Origin: Sipunculus nudus
Lineage: Eukaryota > Annelida > Sipuncula > Golfingiida > Sipunculidae
DNA length: 64,000 bases
NCBI GenBank assembly: GCA_026874595.1
Contig: CM049311.1
Coordinates: forward strand, 67,524,453 to 67,588,452
Direction of reading: 5' to 3'
Positions 9,905 through 19,896 of the stretch are shown here, piece after piece. The stretch's first letter is position 1. The number at the start of each line of letters is the position of its first letter. The notes below the pieces were generated by a model. It made no database searches. It was not told where the DNA came from and saw nothing but the letters and a program-made list of their open reading frames with translations. Both the position numbers and the translations under genes were made by a program.

Positions 9905-10582
9905 ATGGGCGATAATGAAAAACTTTGTAAAATTGAAGTGTTAGTTAGTCAATTATGCAGTGACTTCCAGTGTTTTAAAGTCGAACAGTCGAAAATAAAT
10001 GCCAGGATTGAAAGTCTAAAAGGGCAAGCCGCTGTTCATAAAAATGAAGGTGAGACTGCGCCGGCACCAAACCCGCCCGTGTGTACTGATTCGACTCAGA
10101 TAAACAGTGAGACTTTTTTAGCACATGCTTTGCCACACCAGGCGGCATCTGATAATTCTTGCCCCTGTCACTGCTTGAGGGGCCCCCTCAGTCCTGGTCA
10201 CGGTACAGTGAATCACCCTGAGGAAGATTTGCAAGGACAGTTCAAATCATTACGTGACTCTCTAGCTCATGTTGTGCTTCCTGCTGACCATAAGGTACAT
10301 GACTGTAGACAAGGAGTGCCACGCAATGACCAACCACTGCTCAATGTTATTAGTAAGTCGGCTCGTTATGCTGAAACTACATTAAAACTCTTGGCAACAC
10401 TACCACAGGATAAGGCCCTCGAACAAGAACTTAACCACATATACCTGATAAACCTGGCGCATGTGCAGTCCTTGCAAGATGAGTATGCAGACTTAATTGT
10501 TCGCTCACAATATCCGCAAGCCTCCAGAATTTTTCGTGCCCTGCATGAAAAATACATCTGCCTTACCACCGAGGGCAATTGA
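9905..10582 (+). CDS. Ngaro ORF1, gag-like (frameshifted near its C-terminus)
   Basis: Open frame of 226 codons from ATG 9905 (MGDNEKLCKIEV). An in-frame ATG at 9803 would add 34 residues encoded inside repeat A1, so I prefer 9905. The protein has a helical N-terminal segment (residues about 1-40), a low-complexity middle and a helix-rich C-terminal half (ETTLKLLATLPQDKALEQEL and on). It lacks a CCHC knuckle. This placement and make-up fit the gag of DIRS-order elements, which is poorly conserved. The frame ends at 10582. The natural continuation, an Arg/Gly-rich tail, lies in another frame just after a run of five A at 10547-10551. Confidence 0.65.
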   Translation: MGDNEKLCKIEVLVSQLCSDFQCFKVEQSKINARIESLKGQAAVHKNEGETAPAPNPPVCTDSTQINSETFLAHALPHQAASDNSCPCHCLRGPLSPGHGTVNHPEEDLQGQFKSLRDSLAHVVLPADHKVHDCRQGVPRNDQPLLNVISKSARYAETTLKLLATLPQDKALEQELNHIYLINLAHVQSLQDEYADLIVRSQYPQASRIFRALHEKYICLTTEGN

Positions 10583-10799
10583 AAATCTTCGCATAGCAAA
10601 CAGCATTATCCCGCAGAACCAAGCACATGACAGAGAGAGGTCATACAGCCGTCCCAGAGGTTTTGGCTACAGGCCTGGGTATCGTGGTCGTTATCAGTCA
10701 AGACAGTACAATGCCAATACCTCTGCATTCCGGAACTTCCAAGATTCTGGTGTTCCATATTCAAGGCCATCCCAGCAGGACGCCCATGATCAGAACTGA
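10552..10799 (+). pseudogene. Ngaro ORF1 C-terminal tail in shifted frame
   Basis: In the frame of 10497-10799 the product after the A-run contains PPRAIENLRIANSIIPQNQ and then RPRGFGYRPGYRGRYQSRQ, an Arg/Gly/Tyr-rich nucleic-acid-binding tail typical of the end of Gag in this order. It is one base out of phase with ORF1, and the shift coincides with the homopolymer at 10547-10551. A one-base insertion in this copy is the simplest reading; programmed frameshifting cannot be excluded. It stops 11 bases before the ORF2 start. Confidence 0.6.
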
Positions 10800-10810
10800 T
10801 TGGTGACACT

Positions 10811-13801
10811 GTGCTGTTAACATTTAGATTTTTAGCTTCTTCTGTTGATTCTCAACACTGCTGCCTACTTATGACGCCCATGGACTATGTGTATACAGGT
10901 TCCAGCAGACTCATTGATAATTTTGATGCCCATGGACTGTGTATACCATTTTCAGCAGACTCATTAAGTGCGAAAGCTTATGAAAACATTGGGGCGCCTT
11001 CACAAGTCATTAGCTGGTTAACACATGGTGTTGCAATACCGTTCAGGGTATTACCTCATCATTTTGAATTCCAAAATAGGGTTGTTGATTCTAAACACTG
11101 TGTGTTTATTGACAATGAACTTGAATGCTTATTGCAATCAGGGCCTGTGAGACAGGTTGACTCTACACCTGCTTGTGTGTCTCCCATTTCAGTGGTGCCG
11201 AAGAGAAATAACCAGTTGAGACTAATTATAGATCTTCGAGAGGTAAACAGGTGCTGTGATGTACCTTCATTCAAACAAGAGGATATTAGAACTGTACAGT
11301 CACTTGTCAAGCCTCATGACAAACTTATCACACTTGATATACCCAATGGTTTTTATCATATCCCTGTTCTCAGGGAGCACCAACAGTATTTAGGGTTTTC
11401 CTGGAGGGGAAAATACTATGTATGGCAGGTTTTACCCTTTGGTTTATGTGTTTCTCCATTTTATTTCCAGAAGTGTATTAGGCCTGTAGTTAAATATTTG
11501 AGAGAAAACAACTTGAGGGTTGTTGCTTATGTTGATGACTTCATATTAATGGTAGATAGTCATAATATTGATGCACACAAAGATTTACTGCTAACAGTAT
11601 TACAGAATCTTGGCTGGTTTATAAACTGGGAAAAATCCAATCTGGTTCCGAGTCATGTGGTTAATTTCCTTGGGTATAAAATATGTACCGTTACAAAAGA
11701 TAACAAAACTTGGATTTATATTCCCAAAGATAGGGTCAGGAGACTTAGGAAGGATATAAATAGAGCCTTTAATCAAGGTTGGCTAACTGCTAGGGCACTA
11801 GCACGTATAGCAGGCCAATGTATTAGTATGACATTGTGTATTTTACCTGCCAAACTACTTCTTCGCAATTTGTATCGGTTGCTTGCTACAAGAAACTCAT
11901 GGACAGACCGACTATGTCTAAATCCCGCCACTTGCAGGGATCTTCGTTGGTGGCTGTGTGCCCTAACGACCTGGAATGGCAGCCCAGTAACCAACAAGTC
12001 CATTCAGGTACAACTTGTAACAGACGCATCAGCCTCCGGCTGGGGGGCTGTATGCAACAACATGGAGGCAAGCGGCTTATGGGATGCATTCACCACCCAT
12101 CAGTCGTCAAACTACAGGGAGCTGTTCGCCATACTGTTAGCCTTACTAACTTTTATGCCTCTTCTCAAGGGAAAAGTTGTACAGGTTCTAACAGACAATA
12201 TCTCCAGTGTTGCCCACATCAACCACTTAGGCGGCCCATGTTTACAACTGACACATGTAGCAAGGGCTATATGGGCTGCCGCATACAACAATCAGATAGA
12301 CCTCTCTGCGAAGCATTTGGCTGGTCCAGAAAATGCTCATGCCGACTTATTATCACGAAAGCTAACTACTTACAACTGGATGATGAGCCCTCGCTTATTT
12401 CAAATGTTAGACCGACTGTGGGGTCCTCACGACATAGACCGGTTTGCATCCCTCATAACAACTCAGCTCCCCAGATACAACAGCCTGTACTGGGATCCTC
12501 TAACTGAGGCTGTTGATGCCCTGGCCCAAACCAACTGGGGGGGGATGCAACAACTTTGTAAACTGCCCGTTTTGGCTAATTCCGCGAGTGCTGGCCCTAG
12601 TCGTCTCTCAGAAGGCAGACGCTACTCTGATCGCCCCCTGGTGGCCCAGTCAGTCTTGGTTCCACAGGCTCCTCAGCTTATGCATAGACAGGCCTGTCAG
12701 GCTACCGAGAAACAAACGGTGGGTAATACCACTGGGACTGCAGCGGGAACCGTTAAAGAACCCAGGGTGGCGCCTGTATGCTTGGCGAATCTCTGGCAAG
12801 ATCAGCTACTTGCCATAGGTTGGTCACAACGTGCTGCAGTGCAGCTCCCTTTCAGTCTGTCTCAGTCCACATTACAGCTTTATAACAGACTTTTAAACAA
12901 GTTATTTTACTTTTGCAAGGAAAACAAGGTTGTGTTCCCACCAACAAAAACGGCAGACCTAGCAGATTTTCCATATGTACTATCTGATGCGTCTGATAGG
13001 CCTAGGTCCACTTTACAATCCATGCTTGCTGCTTTGTCTCACTGCTATGTGGCCTATCAGTTGCCTGATATTACTGTTGATAATAATATTAGAAGACTGG
13101 TGGATGCCTTGATCAAGTCAGGTACCACTGTCCCTCGTAGAGGTGTAAAATTGCTCCCAGTGGAACCATTTACTGATCTCTTCAAAGCTTGGCCAGAGAA
13201 TGACAAGCTATCAATACAGCAACTACGTATGAAAGCAATCACACTCCTCGCTATGACTTACATGCTTAGACCCTCTGATCTTGCACCTAAGGCTGTTCTG
13301 TTTGACCCAGGGTCAGGTGATGCTAAGCGCATGTTATTTTCCTTGGACCAATTAGAGTTTAACAACGATGGATCCCTTACTGTTACTTACCATGGAATAA
13401 AGAATGACACTGATAGATCAGGGTTTTCCGTTACTGTGCCCCATTGTGCTGATAGACAGCTCGACCCTGTACTTTGCCTACAGACTTATCTTGTCCGGAC
13501 ATCTCATATGAGAGGGCCAAAGGGCCCAGTGTTCCTTACTCTTAGGAAGCCATACTCTGCTATTTCTGCTGCTACGGTAGGTCAGACTTTACAGGACAGT
13601 ATTACTGCTGCAGGCCTTGGTGGACAGGGTTTTTCTGCTAAATGTTTCCGTCCCTCAGCTGCCACAAGGGCAGTTGAGCACCAATGTGATCCTGACACAG
13701 CTATGCATATTGGTAGATGGAAGTCTAGATCTGTTTTCTTTGAACATTATGTATCCTGTAGAGCACCAAAGGAGTACACATCGTTCATGCTATCACAGTA
13801 A
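10811..13801 (+). CDS. Ngaro ORF2: reverse transcriptase, RNase H, tyrosine recombinase
   Basis: An intact 996-codon ORF. The reverse transcriptase spans about residues 85-330, with LRLIIDLREVNRCC, LPFGLCVSPFYF and the catalytic YVDD at residues 240-243. RNase H (about 400-525) shows VTDASASGWGAV, NYRELFAILLAL, LTDNISS and HADLLSR, supplying the acidic DEDD set. The tyrosine recombinase (about 680-990) shows YMLRPSD (first catalytic Arg), AKCFRPSAATRAV and HIGRWKSRSVFFEHYV with the Tyr nucleophile at residue 980. The H-x-x-R box reads KCFR, so the His position is Lys; I believe related elements can also differ here, but I have not checked. The product copies the element's RNA and integrates a circular DNA intermediate without target duplication. 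It lies 11 nt after the gag tail frame. No stop or frameshift is visible, so this part looks functional. Confidence 0.93.
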   Translation: MLLTFRFLASSVDSQHCCLLMTPMDYVYTGSSRLIDNFDAHGLCIPFSADSLSAKAYENIGAPSQVISWLTHGVAIPFRVLPHHFEFQNRVVDSKHCVFIDNELECLLQSGPVRQVDSTPACVSPISVVPKRNNQLRLIIDLREVNRCCDVPSFKQEDIRTVQSLVKPHDKLITLDIPNGFYHIPVLREHQQYLGFSWRGKYYVWQVLPFGLCVSPFYFQKCIRPVVKYLRENNLRVVAYVDDFILMVDSHNIDAHKDLLLTVLQNLGWFINWEKSNLVPSHVVNFLGYKICTVTKDNKTWIYIPKDRVRRLRKDINRAFNQGWLTARALARIAGQCISMTLCILPAKLLLRNLYRLLATRNSWTDRLCLNPATCRDLRWWLCALTTWNGSPVTNKSIQVQLVTDASASGWGAVCNNMEASGLWDAFTTHQSSNYRELFAILLALLTFMPLLKGKVVQVLTDNISSVAHINHLGGPCLQLTHVARAIWAAAYNNQIDLSAKHLAGPENAHADLLSRKLTTYNWMMSPRLFQMLDRLWGPHDIDRFASLITTQLPRYNSLYWDPLTEAVDALAQTNWGGMQQLCKLPVLANSASAGPSRLSEGRRYSDRPLVAQSVLVPQAPQLMHRQACQATEKQTVGNTTGTAAGTVKEPRVAPVCLANLWQDQLLAIGWSQRAAVQLPFSLSQSTLQLYNRLLNKLFYFCKENKVVFPPTKTADLADFPYVLSDASDRPRSTLQSMLAALSHCYVAYQLPDITVDNNIRRLVDALIKSGTTVPRRGVKLLPVEPFTDLFKAWPENDKLSIQQLRMKAITLLAMTYMLRPSDLAPKAVLFDPGSGDAKRMLFSLDQLEFNNDGSLTVTYHGIKNDTDRSGFSVTVPHCADRQLDPVLCLQTYLVRTSHMRGPKGPVFLTLRKPYSAISAATVGQTLQDSITAAGLGGQGFSAKCFRPSAATRAVEHQCDPDTAMHIGRWKSRSVFFEHYVSCRAPKEYTSFMLSQ

Positions 13802-13924
13802 TTAGTTTTTATTTGCACATTCATGTGCTTTCATTTCCTGTTTTCTATCTTCAGATGGGCATGTCATACAGGCCTAGTCTTTTTTTACTTGTTTCTCATT
13901 TTGGTGTTATGGATATACTCTGAA
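13802..13924. other. Ngaro 3' non-coding stretch
   Basis: AT-rich sequence between the ORF2 stop and repeat B1, with no ORF or recognised signal. Confidence 0.5.
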
Positions 13925-14007
13925 ATAAGGCACATTATAATTTATTTTTATGTTATAAATAAATTATTTACTGTTTACTTGTTTGTTGTGACGTAGATTT
14001 GCTGAAA
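13925..14007 (+). repeat. Ngaro repeat B1
   Basis: About 83 bp, repeated at 14204-14286 with one visible difference (AATTATTTACTG versus AACTATTTACTG). It contains AATAAA, which could serve as a polyadenylation signal. It abuts A2 directly. Confidence 0.9.
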
Positions 14008-14112
14008 TAGTAGTCACACAAACAATTAAACTGCATGTGCTGCCGCCTGCGGCGGTCAGCAGCACTTCGTAAGCGCCAGGTCGCTTACGGTAATTTATTC
14101 ATGCTAGGTGCT
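14007..14112 (+). repeat. Ngaro repeat A2
   Basis: Second copy of A1, directly after B1. The B1-A2 junction marks the point joined in the circular replication intermediate of Ngaro/PAT elements. About 90 bp of unique sequence separates it from B2. Confidence 0.9.
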
Positions 14113-14203
14113 AAGTGGTTATATATTAATCATATTTATCATATATTAATGACCAGGCTACCTAGGTTAGGACGGTTCGGTGATGGTGAAGCACTGGGCA
14201 TGG

Positions 14204-14286
14204 ATAAGGCACATTATAATTTATTTTTATGTTATAAATAAACTATTTACTGTTTACTTGTTTGTTGTGACGTAGATTTGCTGAAA
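14204..14286 (+). repeat. Ngaro repeat B2
   Basis: Second copy of B1, which forms the right boundary of the element. Sequence homologous to family K resumes at 14287 with CTGAAGTCACC. Confidence 0.9.
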
Positions 14287-14775
14287 CTGAAGTCACCATC
14301 TACAGTGACTTTACACGGTGTGTGTGTGCCTGCTTATATCTCAGGAGGGATTTGATACACTAGTCTGAAATTGTGCATATTTACACATATCGGATAGCTT
14401 TGTCGTATACAAGACTGGTGGTGCCACCTACAATAATTTTTGCACAGAGTATGTCCCTGCTTATTTCTCAGGAGGGTTTTGATATATCTGCCTGAAATTG
14501 AGTTGTATATATCTGGGATAGCTTTGGTGTATACAGTACTGGTGGCGCCACCTACAATCATTTTTGTTTTTTTTTTTGCACCCATGCCAGAAATTCAGCA
14601 GTGATGTTTGTGTAGTTGTTTCTCGTTCAAAATGTTTAGTACTTTCATTGTTCATGTACATATTACACGTCTTTGAAAAGTAATGGTCCAGCATTGAAGC
14701 ATCACACCTGGTGTATATGCCACTGCACAGGTTCGCATTAAACCTGTAGGCTGTAGACCTTGTTTATTATTGTAA
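14287..14775. repeat. Family K repeat, right part
   Basis: Continues the repeat interrupted by the Ngaro element. Two half-units with GGTGGTGCCACC or GGTGGCGCCACC are followed by TGCACCCATGCCAGAA, GTAATGGTCCAGCATTGAAG and AACCTGTAGGC. The same order occurs at 16441-16597 and 17853-18055. Open frames on the minus strand here come from the repeat. Confidence 0.65.
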
Positions 14776-15160
14776 AGTTATTAATATAAATGTAGAATCA
14801 GTACCTTAAATTTTGCCCAACTTTGACTTTGGCACATTTCGCTTGTGCGCACTGTTTTAAGCAAACCTGTAGCTTATGAGTTATAAACCTGCTAAACGTT
14901 TTTCGACTGGTGCCACTGAAGCCAGTTTGTTAAATATTTTACAAGAATAATCCCTACAATAATTCTTATAATAATTGTTATTGATGGTTCCACATGAATA
15001 TTTTTGGCTGAATTATTGAGATTGAATTGAGTCATTTTCCCAAATATGTTAGCTGTGTTATGCTGTTACATCTAGCCTGGCACCAGTTTATCAGCATCTA
15101 TTACATCATGCCACGAGACATTTAGATTTCAGGTTATCTTTGGTTAATATTGACAAGAAT
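14776..15160. other. ZMYM intron 1, R1-core fragment and AT-rich sequence
   Basis: Positions about 14800-14880 resemble the R1 core (ACCTTAAATTTTGCCCAAC, TTTGACTTTGGCACATTT). The remainder shows nothing recognisable. Confidence 0.4.
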
Positions 15161-15662
15161 TTTTAGCTCAGCTGACTTTCAGTCATGCTGGGCTATAGCG
15201 AAGGGTCTTTGTCCGTCGTCCTTCCGTCTGTCCGGCCAGCCGGCCATCCGTCCATTAGCAGGGCACAAATCGTTACCGTAGGAGCTAGGGCCATGAACCC
15301 TATACAGTCTTAGAGGGTCTGAAAAGATCTCCTTGCAAACATGAAATTAGGTCACTGTGACCTATATTCTCTGAGTTACGGGGTGTGTTTGCACCTCCCA
15401 GAATTAATTCTTATAGCCAAAATAATCATCCCAAACCTTACATGTCAACAGAGGAACAAACCTTTTGATATTTAGGTCTTAGGGTCAAAGGTCAATGTCA
15501 CAGGACCAGCTTCTTGAAAAATGTTGTGGAATGCATTTCAAGTCAGACTTTTCATCCGAAACCTTCCATCTTCCGATGGTCAGATACCATATGGTATACC
15601 ATCAGGCTTTAAATACAGGTCATGCTTGTCAGCTGAGCGTCATGACCCATGGGTCACTTGTT
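15161..15662 (+). repeat. Repeat family R1, short copy a
   Basis: Starts with a hairpin (TTTTAGCTCAGCTGACT pairing with AGTCATGCTGGGCTA). It passes through a GTCCGTC/GTCCGGCC tract and cores with GGTCAAAGGTCA, and ends in CAGCTGAGCGTCATGACCC, whose tail is the palindrome TGACCCATGGGTCA, then CTTGTT. About 500 bp. The layout resembles Helitron/Helentron-derived elements of molluscs. Confidence 0.65.
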
Positions 15663-16192
15663 TTAAAAAGCTTTTAAAAAATTTAGATTTATGATTTAAG
15701 CTCTCTGTGGCTATATAAAGACAACTGTAAGTGGATTATAAATTATCCTACTCAGCTTAATTCAAGAATTTGCCATCAGTGAGATATATCTGTATTTTAA
15801 TTTTGCATTCAGTATGCATCTTTAATAATTTTACATATATTCTTGATTTCTTTTTTATAAAAAGTGAGCTGAAAAGCATTTTGTATTGGGAAAATATATT
15901 TCAAAGTTATTTCAAGTAGGGACCACTTTTGTGTACAAATGGCAGCACTTAGTTTACCATTGGCAGATTGCCAGTGCCTTGATGTTGGCCATTAGTCAAG
16001 ATGATGTCAGCTCTATAAATAGCTTTGGCACAGTGCCAGGATTGAAAGAAGTACAGCCAGATATAGGTCAAGAATTCACTCAGTGTAGTAGCTGCATTCT
16101 ATTTATAGCTTTGGCAGACTGCTCACTGCATCATATTTGGCACCAAAGTTCAGCCTGAATCTATTTATACTTTGGCAGACTGCCAACTGTGT
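15663..16192. other. ZMYM intron 1 with short degenerate repeats
   Basis: AT-rich. Between 15955 and 16195 a loose unit recurs four times (CTATTTATAGCTTTGGCAG, then ACTGC or GTGCC), roughly every 60-70 bp. Nothing coding is seen. Confidence 0.4.
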
Positions 16193-16597
16193 TAGATTAT
16201 GCAACAGGTCAAGAGTTCACTCAGTGCAGCCAGGTACCATCAAAAGTTCACTCAGTCTAGCCAGGTGCAGGTCAAGAATTCACTCAGTGCAGTAGCTTGA
16301 GGCAGCGATTTGTCACAGGTCACTCGGGGGAAACTGCCTTACTCACCTTAGTCTTGTCAGCCCAGTGCATCAAACTCTGGGGAAGTTTGATGTATTTGAC
16401 TGATATTTTGACCTGTCTATGCATCTTTGATGGTATTCTCATTTACAAGACAGGTGGTGCCACCTACATTGACTTTTGCAGTGTATGTCCCTGCTTATTT
16501 CACAGGAGGGGTCTGACATACCAGTCTGACATTGGGCATATTTATATATCTCTTCGTTGTATATTAGAATGATGGTACCAGCTACAATCATTGTATC
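16193..16597. repeat. Family K repeat, copy 2, left part
   Basis: Uninterrupted counterpart of 9560-9774 plus 14287-14560. It reads TTACAAGACAGGTGGTGCCA, followed by CCTACATTGAC, where the other copy carries the Ngaro element. At 16598 it is in turn broken by copy E of element H and resumes at 17853. Confidence 0.65.
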
Positions 16598-17852
16598 CAA
16601 GTTTTGCAGATACTATGTTTTCAGTCGGACGCCCACGCTGCCGCCATTGCCGCATAGGTTTCCGGAGAACTCCTCCATAACCACTGGGCAGAATTTTTTA
16701 AAATTCCGAATTATGATAGGTCACATGTGAACTGCTGCGCCCTCATTTTTGGTTGACCTCTGACCTTTCCTCTCTGCCCAGCGTCCATTTGTGCGTCTGT
16801 TTCCACACACAAACCCACATTTCTTAGGAACTGTTTGACTATAAGGCTAAAGATTTTGCACAAATGTAGCCCTTGGAAAGCTTTATAACATACACTAAAA
16901 ATGGTGGCGCCACTTGCAACCATTTTTGCACAGCATCCATCTGTTCATCTGCCTTGGGATAAAAACACTCATATCTCTGCATTGGTTGGACTTATCCATC
17001 TGAAATTTTGCATGTGTATACATCCTGGATAGATATCTTGATTTTATGACAGGTGGCGCCACCCACATTCAAATTTACGCTGCAGACATCCAAGCTCATA
17101 TCTCAGGAACCATTTGACCGGTTTGGCAGAAATTTTGCATGTTTATAGATCTCACATAGCTCTTTATCATACACAAAAGCAGTGGCCCCACCTGCAATCA
17201 TTTTTGCACAGCCTCGGTCTATTTGTTTGCCATGGGATAAAATCACGCATATCTCGGCAGTTGTTTGACATATCTGCCTAAAATTTTGCAGGTTTATAAA
17301 TCTTGGATAGCTTTCTGGATTTTGTGGCAGGTGGCGCCACCTACATTTATGATTATGTTGCAGACATTCAGGCTTATATCTCAGGACTGGTTTGACATAT
17401 CCCCCTGAAATTCTGCATGTGTATAGATCTCACATAGCTCTTAATCATACACAAAATTGGTGGTGCCACCTGCCATCATTTTTGCACATCGTCCATCTTT
17501 TTTTTTGCCGTGGGCTTAAATCACTCATATCTCAGTAGTGGTTGACTTATCTGCCTAAAATTTGCATGTTTATACATCTTGGATAGCTTTCTGGAATTTT
17601 TGGCAGGTGGCGCCTCCTACATTTATGTATATGCTGCAGACATTCAGGCTTATATCTCAGGACTGGTTTGACATATCCCCTGAAATTCTGCATGTGTGTA
17701 GATCTCACTTATCTCTTAATCATACATCCAGGCTTTTATGCTACACACCTCATTCTATTTCCCCTTGCCACTCGATCCATGCCTCACTTCATCTTTCCCA
17801 CTCTGATTTTGGAGGGAACACATAGTCACTTGTTGACTACCCATATTCTAGT
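16598..17852 (+). mobile_element. Element H copy E (old, degenerate)
   Basis: A diverged copy with the same order of parts as copies C and D: remains of the GTATCC hairpin, AGATACTATGTTTTCAG, a broken GCC triplet tract, GGTTTCCGGAGAACTCCTCC, CTCTGACCTTTCCTCT, about eight half-units with GGTGGCGCCACC-like palindromes, TTCCCCTTGCCACT, and the 3' end TTGACTACCCATATTCTAGT. It is inserted within family K. The flanks CAATCATT and TTTTGTG match the intact K sequence CAATCATTTTTG of 14555-14570, so no target duplication is evident. The open frame at 17562-17825 is incidental. Confidence 0.65.
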
Positions 17853-18055
17853 TTTTGTGTTGTGTGCACCCATGCCAGAATTGCAGCAGTGATGTTTGTT
17901 TAATTGTTTCTTGTTCTGAGTGTTTAGTACTTGCATTGTTCACAAACATGTTACACATGTTCTTGAAAAGTAATGGTCCAGCATTGAAGCATTATACCTG
18001 GTGTAATCTCATTGCACAGGTTCACATTAGGCCTGTAGGCCTTGTTTTAATTTTC
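17853..18055. repeat. Family K repeat, copy 2, right part
   Basis: Matches 14570-14775: TGCACCCATGCCAGAA, GCAGTGATGTTTGT, TAATGGTCCAGCATTGAAGC, ACCTGGTGTA, GCACAGGTTC, CCTGTAGGCCTTGTTT. Confidence 0.65.
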
Positions 18056-19014
18056 ACAGGATATACACATAAGGTTGAAATCTTTTAAATCTGAAATTTG
18101 AAAGCAATTGGTCTAAAATTGTAGCTTTTATTCTAGTTTTCAACCACCATGTCAAGTATTGTTTAGAGCAGGCCAGCCAATTATAGTGTGGTATGCATTG
18201 TTGGTGTGACAGCCCTGGCTTCCCAAAGCTGTTATATAATGCCTTTCACTTTTGACTTTGCCCAGTTAACCTGTTGTCCCCTCAGTTGCACACTTTTGCC
18301 TTTTAGCATTGTTGATTTATTTTTGTATGATGCACATGTATGGATTTAAGCTTTTAAGGTCTTAAACTTGAAAGCAATTGATAAAAGAAATAAAATAAAA
18401 ATAAAAATTGTAAAAATGTTTTTAGAAGACCATGTCATAAAATAATTGCTGTTTTTCATCAGGCATAGCCTATGTCATAGGTGGTGTGGCCACCTGAAAC
18501 TGTTTATGTAACAATTGACAGGCTGAATAAAAAAGATAAATATTATAATAATAATATTTAGTTATAATTTTTGATCAGACTTCAGAATTAAAAAAAATTG
18601 ATTTTAATTTGAATCTCAGGCTCTGCATTTTGCAAATTTATGTTAATATTCTTTCTTTTAATATTCAAATATGATTAAATAAAAGGATCTATTGCATTGG
18701 CATGTTTGAATATATAATAAGGTGTAAATACTTTGTAGCATTTCATTCTTATCTTTTGAAGTTGACTAGACCTTGCTGTGAATTGTGAATAACACTGGTA
18801 CTCTCAATAAATCAGAACCTTGGACAAATTTCATTGGATTCAGTTTTCAGCTCATATGACCATGTATTAATCTTTTGAGAACTATTTCATACATACGTTT
18901 CTTTTGTTTTTGAAATGTATCCTTTCATATAGCAATTAGGCCCAATACTTTTTTTCACTGTGCATCATTAAATGATTTTACTAATTTATGCCACAAGTTT
19001 CATATATGTCACAG
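18056..19014. other. ZMYM intron 1, AT-rich
   Basis: Holds scattered R1-core-like phrases near 18070-18170 and 18300-18450 (AAAGCAATTGGTCTAAAATT; ACCATGTCA). No ORF or intact element was recognised. Confidence 0.4.
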
Positions 19015-19215
19015 TGGAGATTACAATCCAGTGTGATTGGAAATTCCATTTGGTGAGATCACAGTTGGGATCTCCCCTAAAAGAGATCACAATTGGTATT
19101 TCCACTGGCTTGAGCCGAGTCGAAATCACAATTGTAATCTCTCATAGGAGAAATTAAAATTCCACTAGGGCAATTTCCAATCCTGCTAGGTGAATTTGAA
19201 ATCCTACAAGGACAA
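19015..19215. repeat. Cluster of short inverted repeats
   Basis: GAGATTACAAT near 19017 and ATTGTAATCTC near 19131 form a perfect inverted pair. In between and after, GAGATCACA, AATTCCA, AATTTCCAATCC and GAAATCACAATT recur in both orientations. It may be a decayed palindromic MITE. No target duplication was found. Confidence 0.4.
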
Positions 19216-19896
19216 CTGATATCAGATTTCAGTCTAAGAGTACAAGAACATTTTCACAAAAAAAGTTGCGAGATGGATATGACATGGAGATAACACCTGT
19301 TCGTGCATCTGTCCGTCTGTCTGTCCAGAATTGGTTTGTGGAGCTTATCCAAGCCAAACTGTTTGACCAAAGCCTTTCATCTTCCACATATGGCTCACCC
19401 ACCTATAGATGAAGAACCCTATCGATTTTAAGGTTACAGGGTCAAATATCACTGGGCAAGTTCGCGAGTTACGGAATGAGATTTTGGACTATATTCAGTT
19501 AAATAATTCAGTAAATAATCACTTATTTTAAATATAAACTATTTCCTGGGGTAGTGTAGGGTTAGTGAAGTAATTTTATAAAAAATTTTTGGTATGGACT
19601 TAAGAAGTCAAATTTGGTTAATTAATTAGCATTGGTTACAGAATGATTCAGAGAAATCTCACTTTTGTACCTTGGTGAGAAAACCTGAAAAACTCTGTGA
19701 AGTGTGCAGAGAATAAAATATATTTATAGGAACATTCAACAGACAAAATGACAATGGTTCAATATGTTAAAGTGAATTTATTTAAAATATTAAATTTACT
19801 GAAATATTTCAACTTTTAATGGGTTACGGAATGACAAAACTGAGGTAATAATGACTGCTTGTGATGGCATGTTGGACGGACATATTAAAACATGTC
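19216..19896. other. ZMYM intron 1, truncated repeat with GTTACGGAATGA motifs
   Basis: A GTCCGTCTGTCTGTCC tract at about 19310-19325 and AGGTTACAGGGTCAAA mark an R1-like fragment. GTTACGGAATGA occurs near 19465 and 19812, and a variant near 19637. The same 12-mer forms the ends of the inverted pair at 25259-25459. Confidence 0.4.

Larger units (their letters stand above)
9775..14286 (+). mobile_element. Ngaro-type tyrosine-recombinase retrotransposon
   Basis: A full-length, 4.5-kb element of the DIRS order. Terminal organisation is A1 (9775-9880), ORFs, B1 (13925-14007), A2 (14007-14112), B2 (14204-14286). These are split direct repeats, the hallmark of Ngaro/PAT elements as opposed to the inverted termini of DIRS1. 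ORF2 joins reverse transcriptase, RNase H and a tyrosine recombinase; no separate methyltransferase region is obvious, which favours Ngaro. A1/A2 differ at 2 positions and B1/B2 at 1 by my reading, so insertion is recent. The host family K sequence reads straight across the junction (CAAGA to CTGAAGTCACC) with no target duplication, as expected for integration by a tyrosine recombinase. Gag carries a frameshift, so this copy may not be autonomous. Confidence 0.9.

Noticed and set aside
10811-13801. DIRS1-type classification of the retrotransposon
   Set aside because: DIRS1 elements have inverted terminal repeats and an internal complementary region; here the termini are split direct repeats in the order A1, B1, A2, B2.
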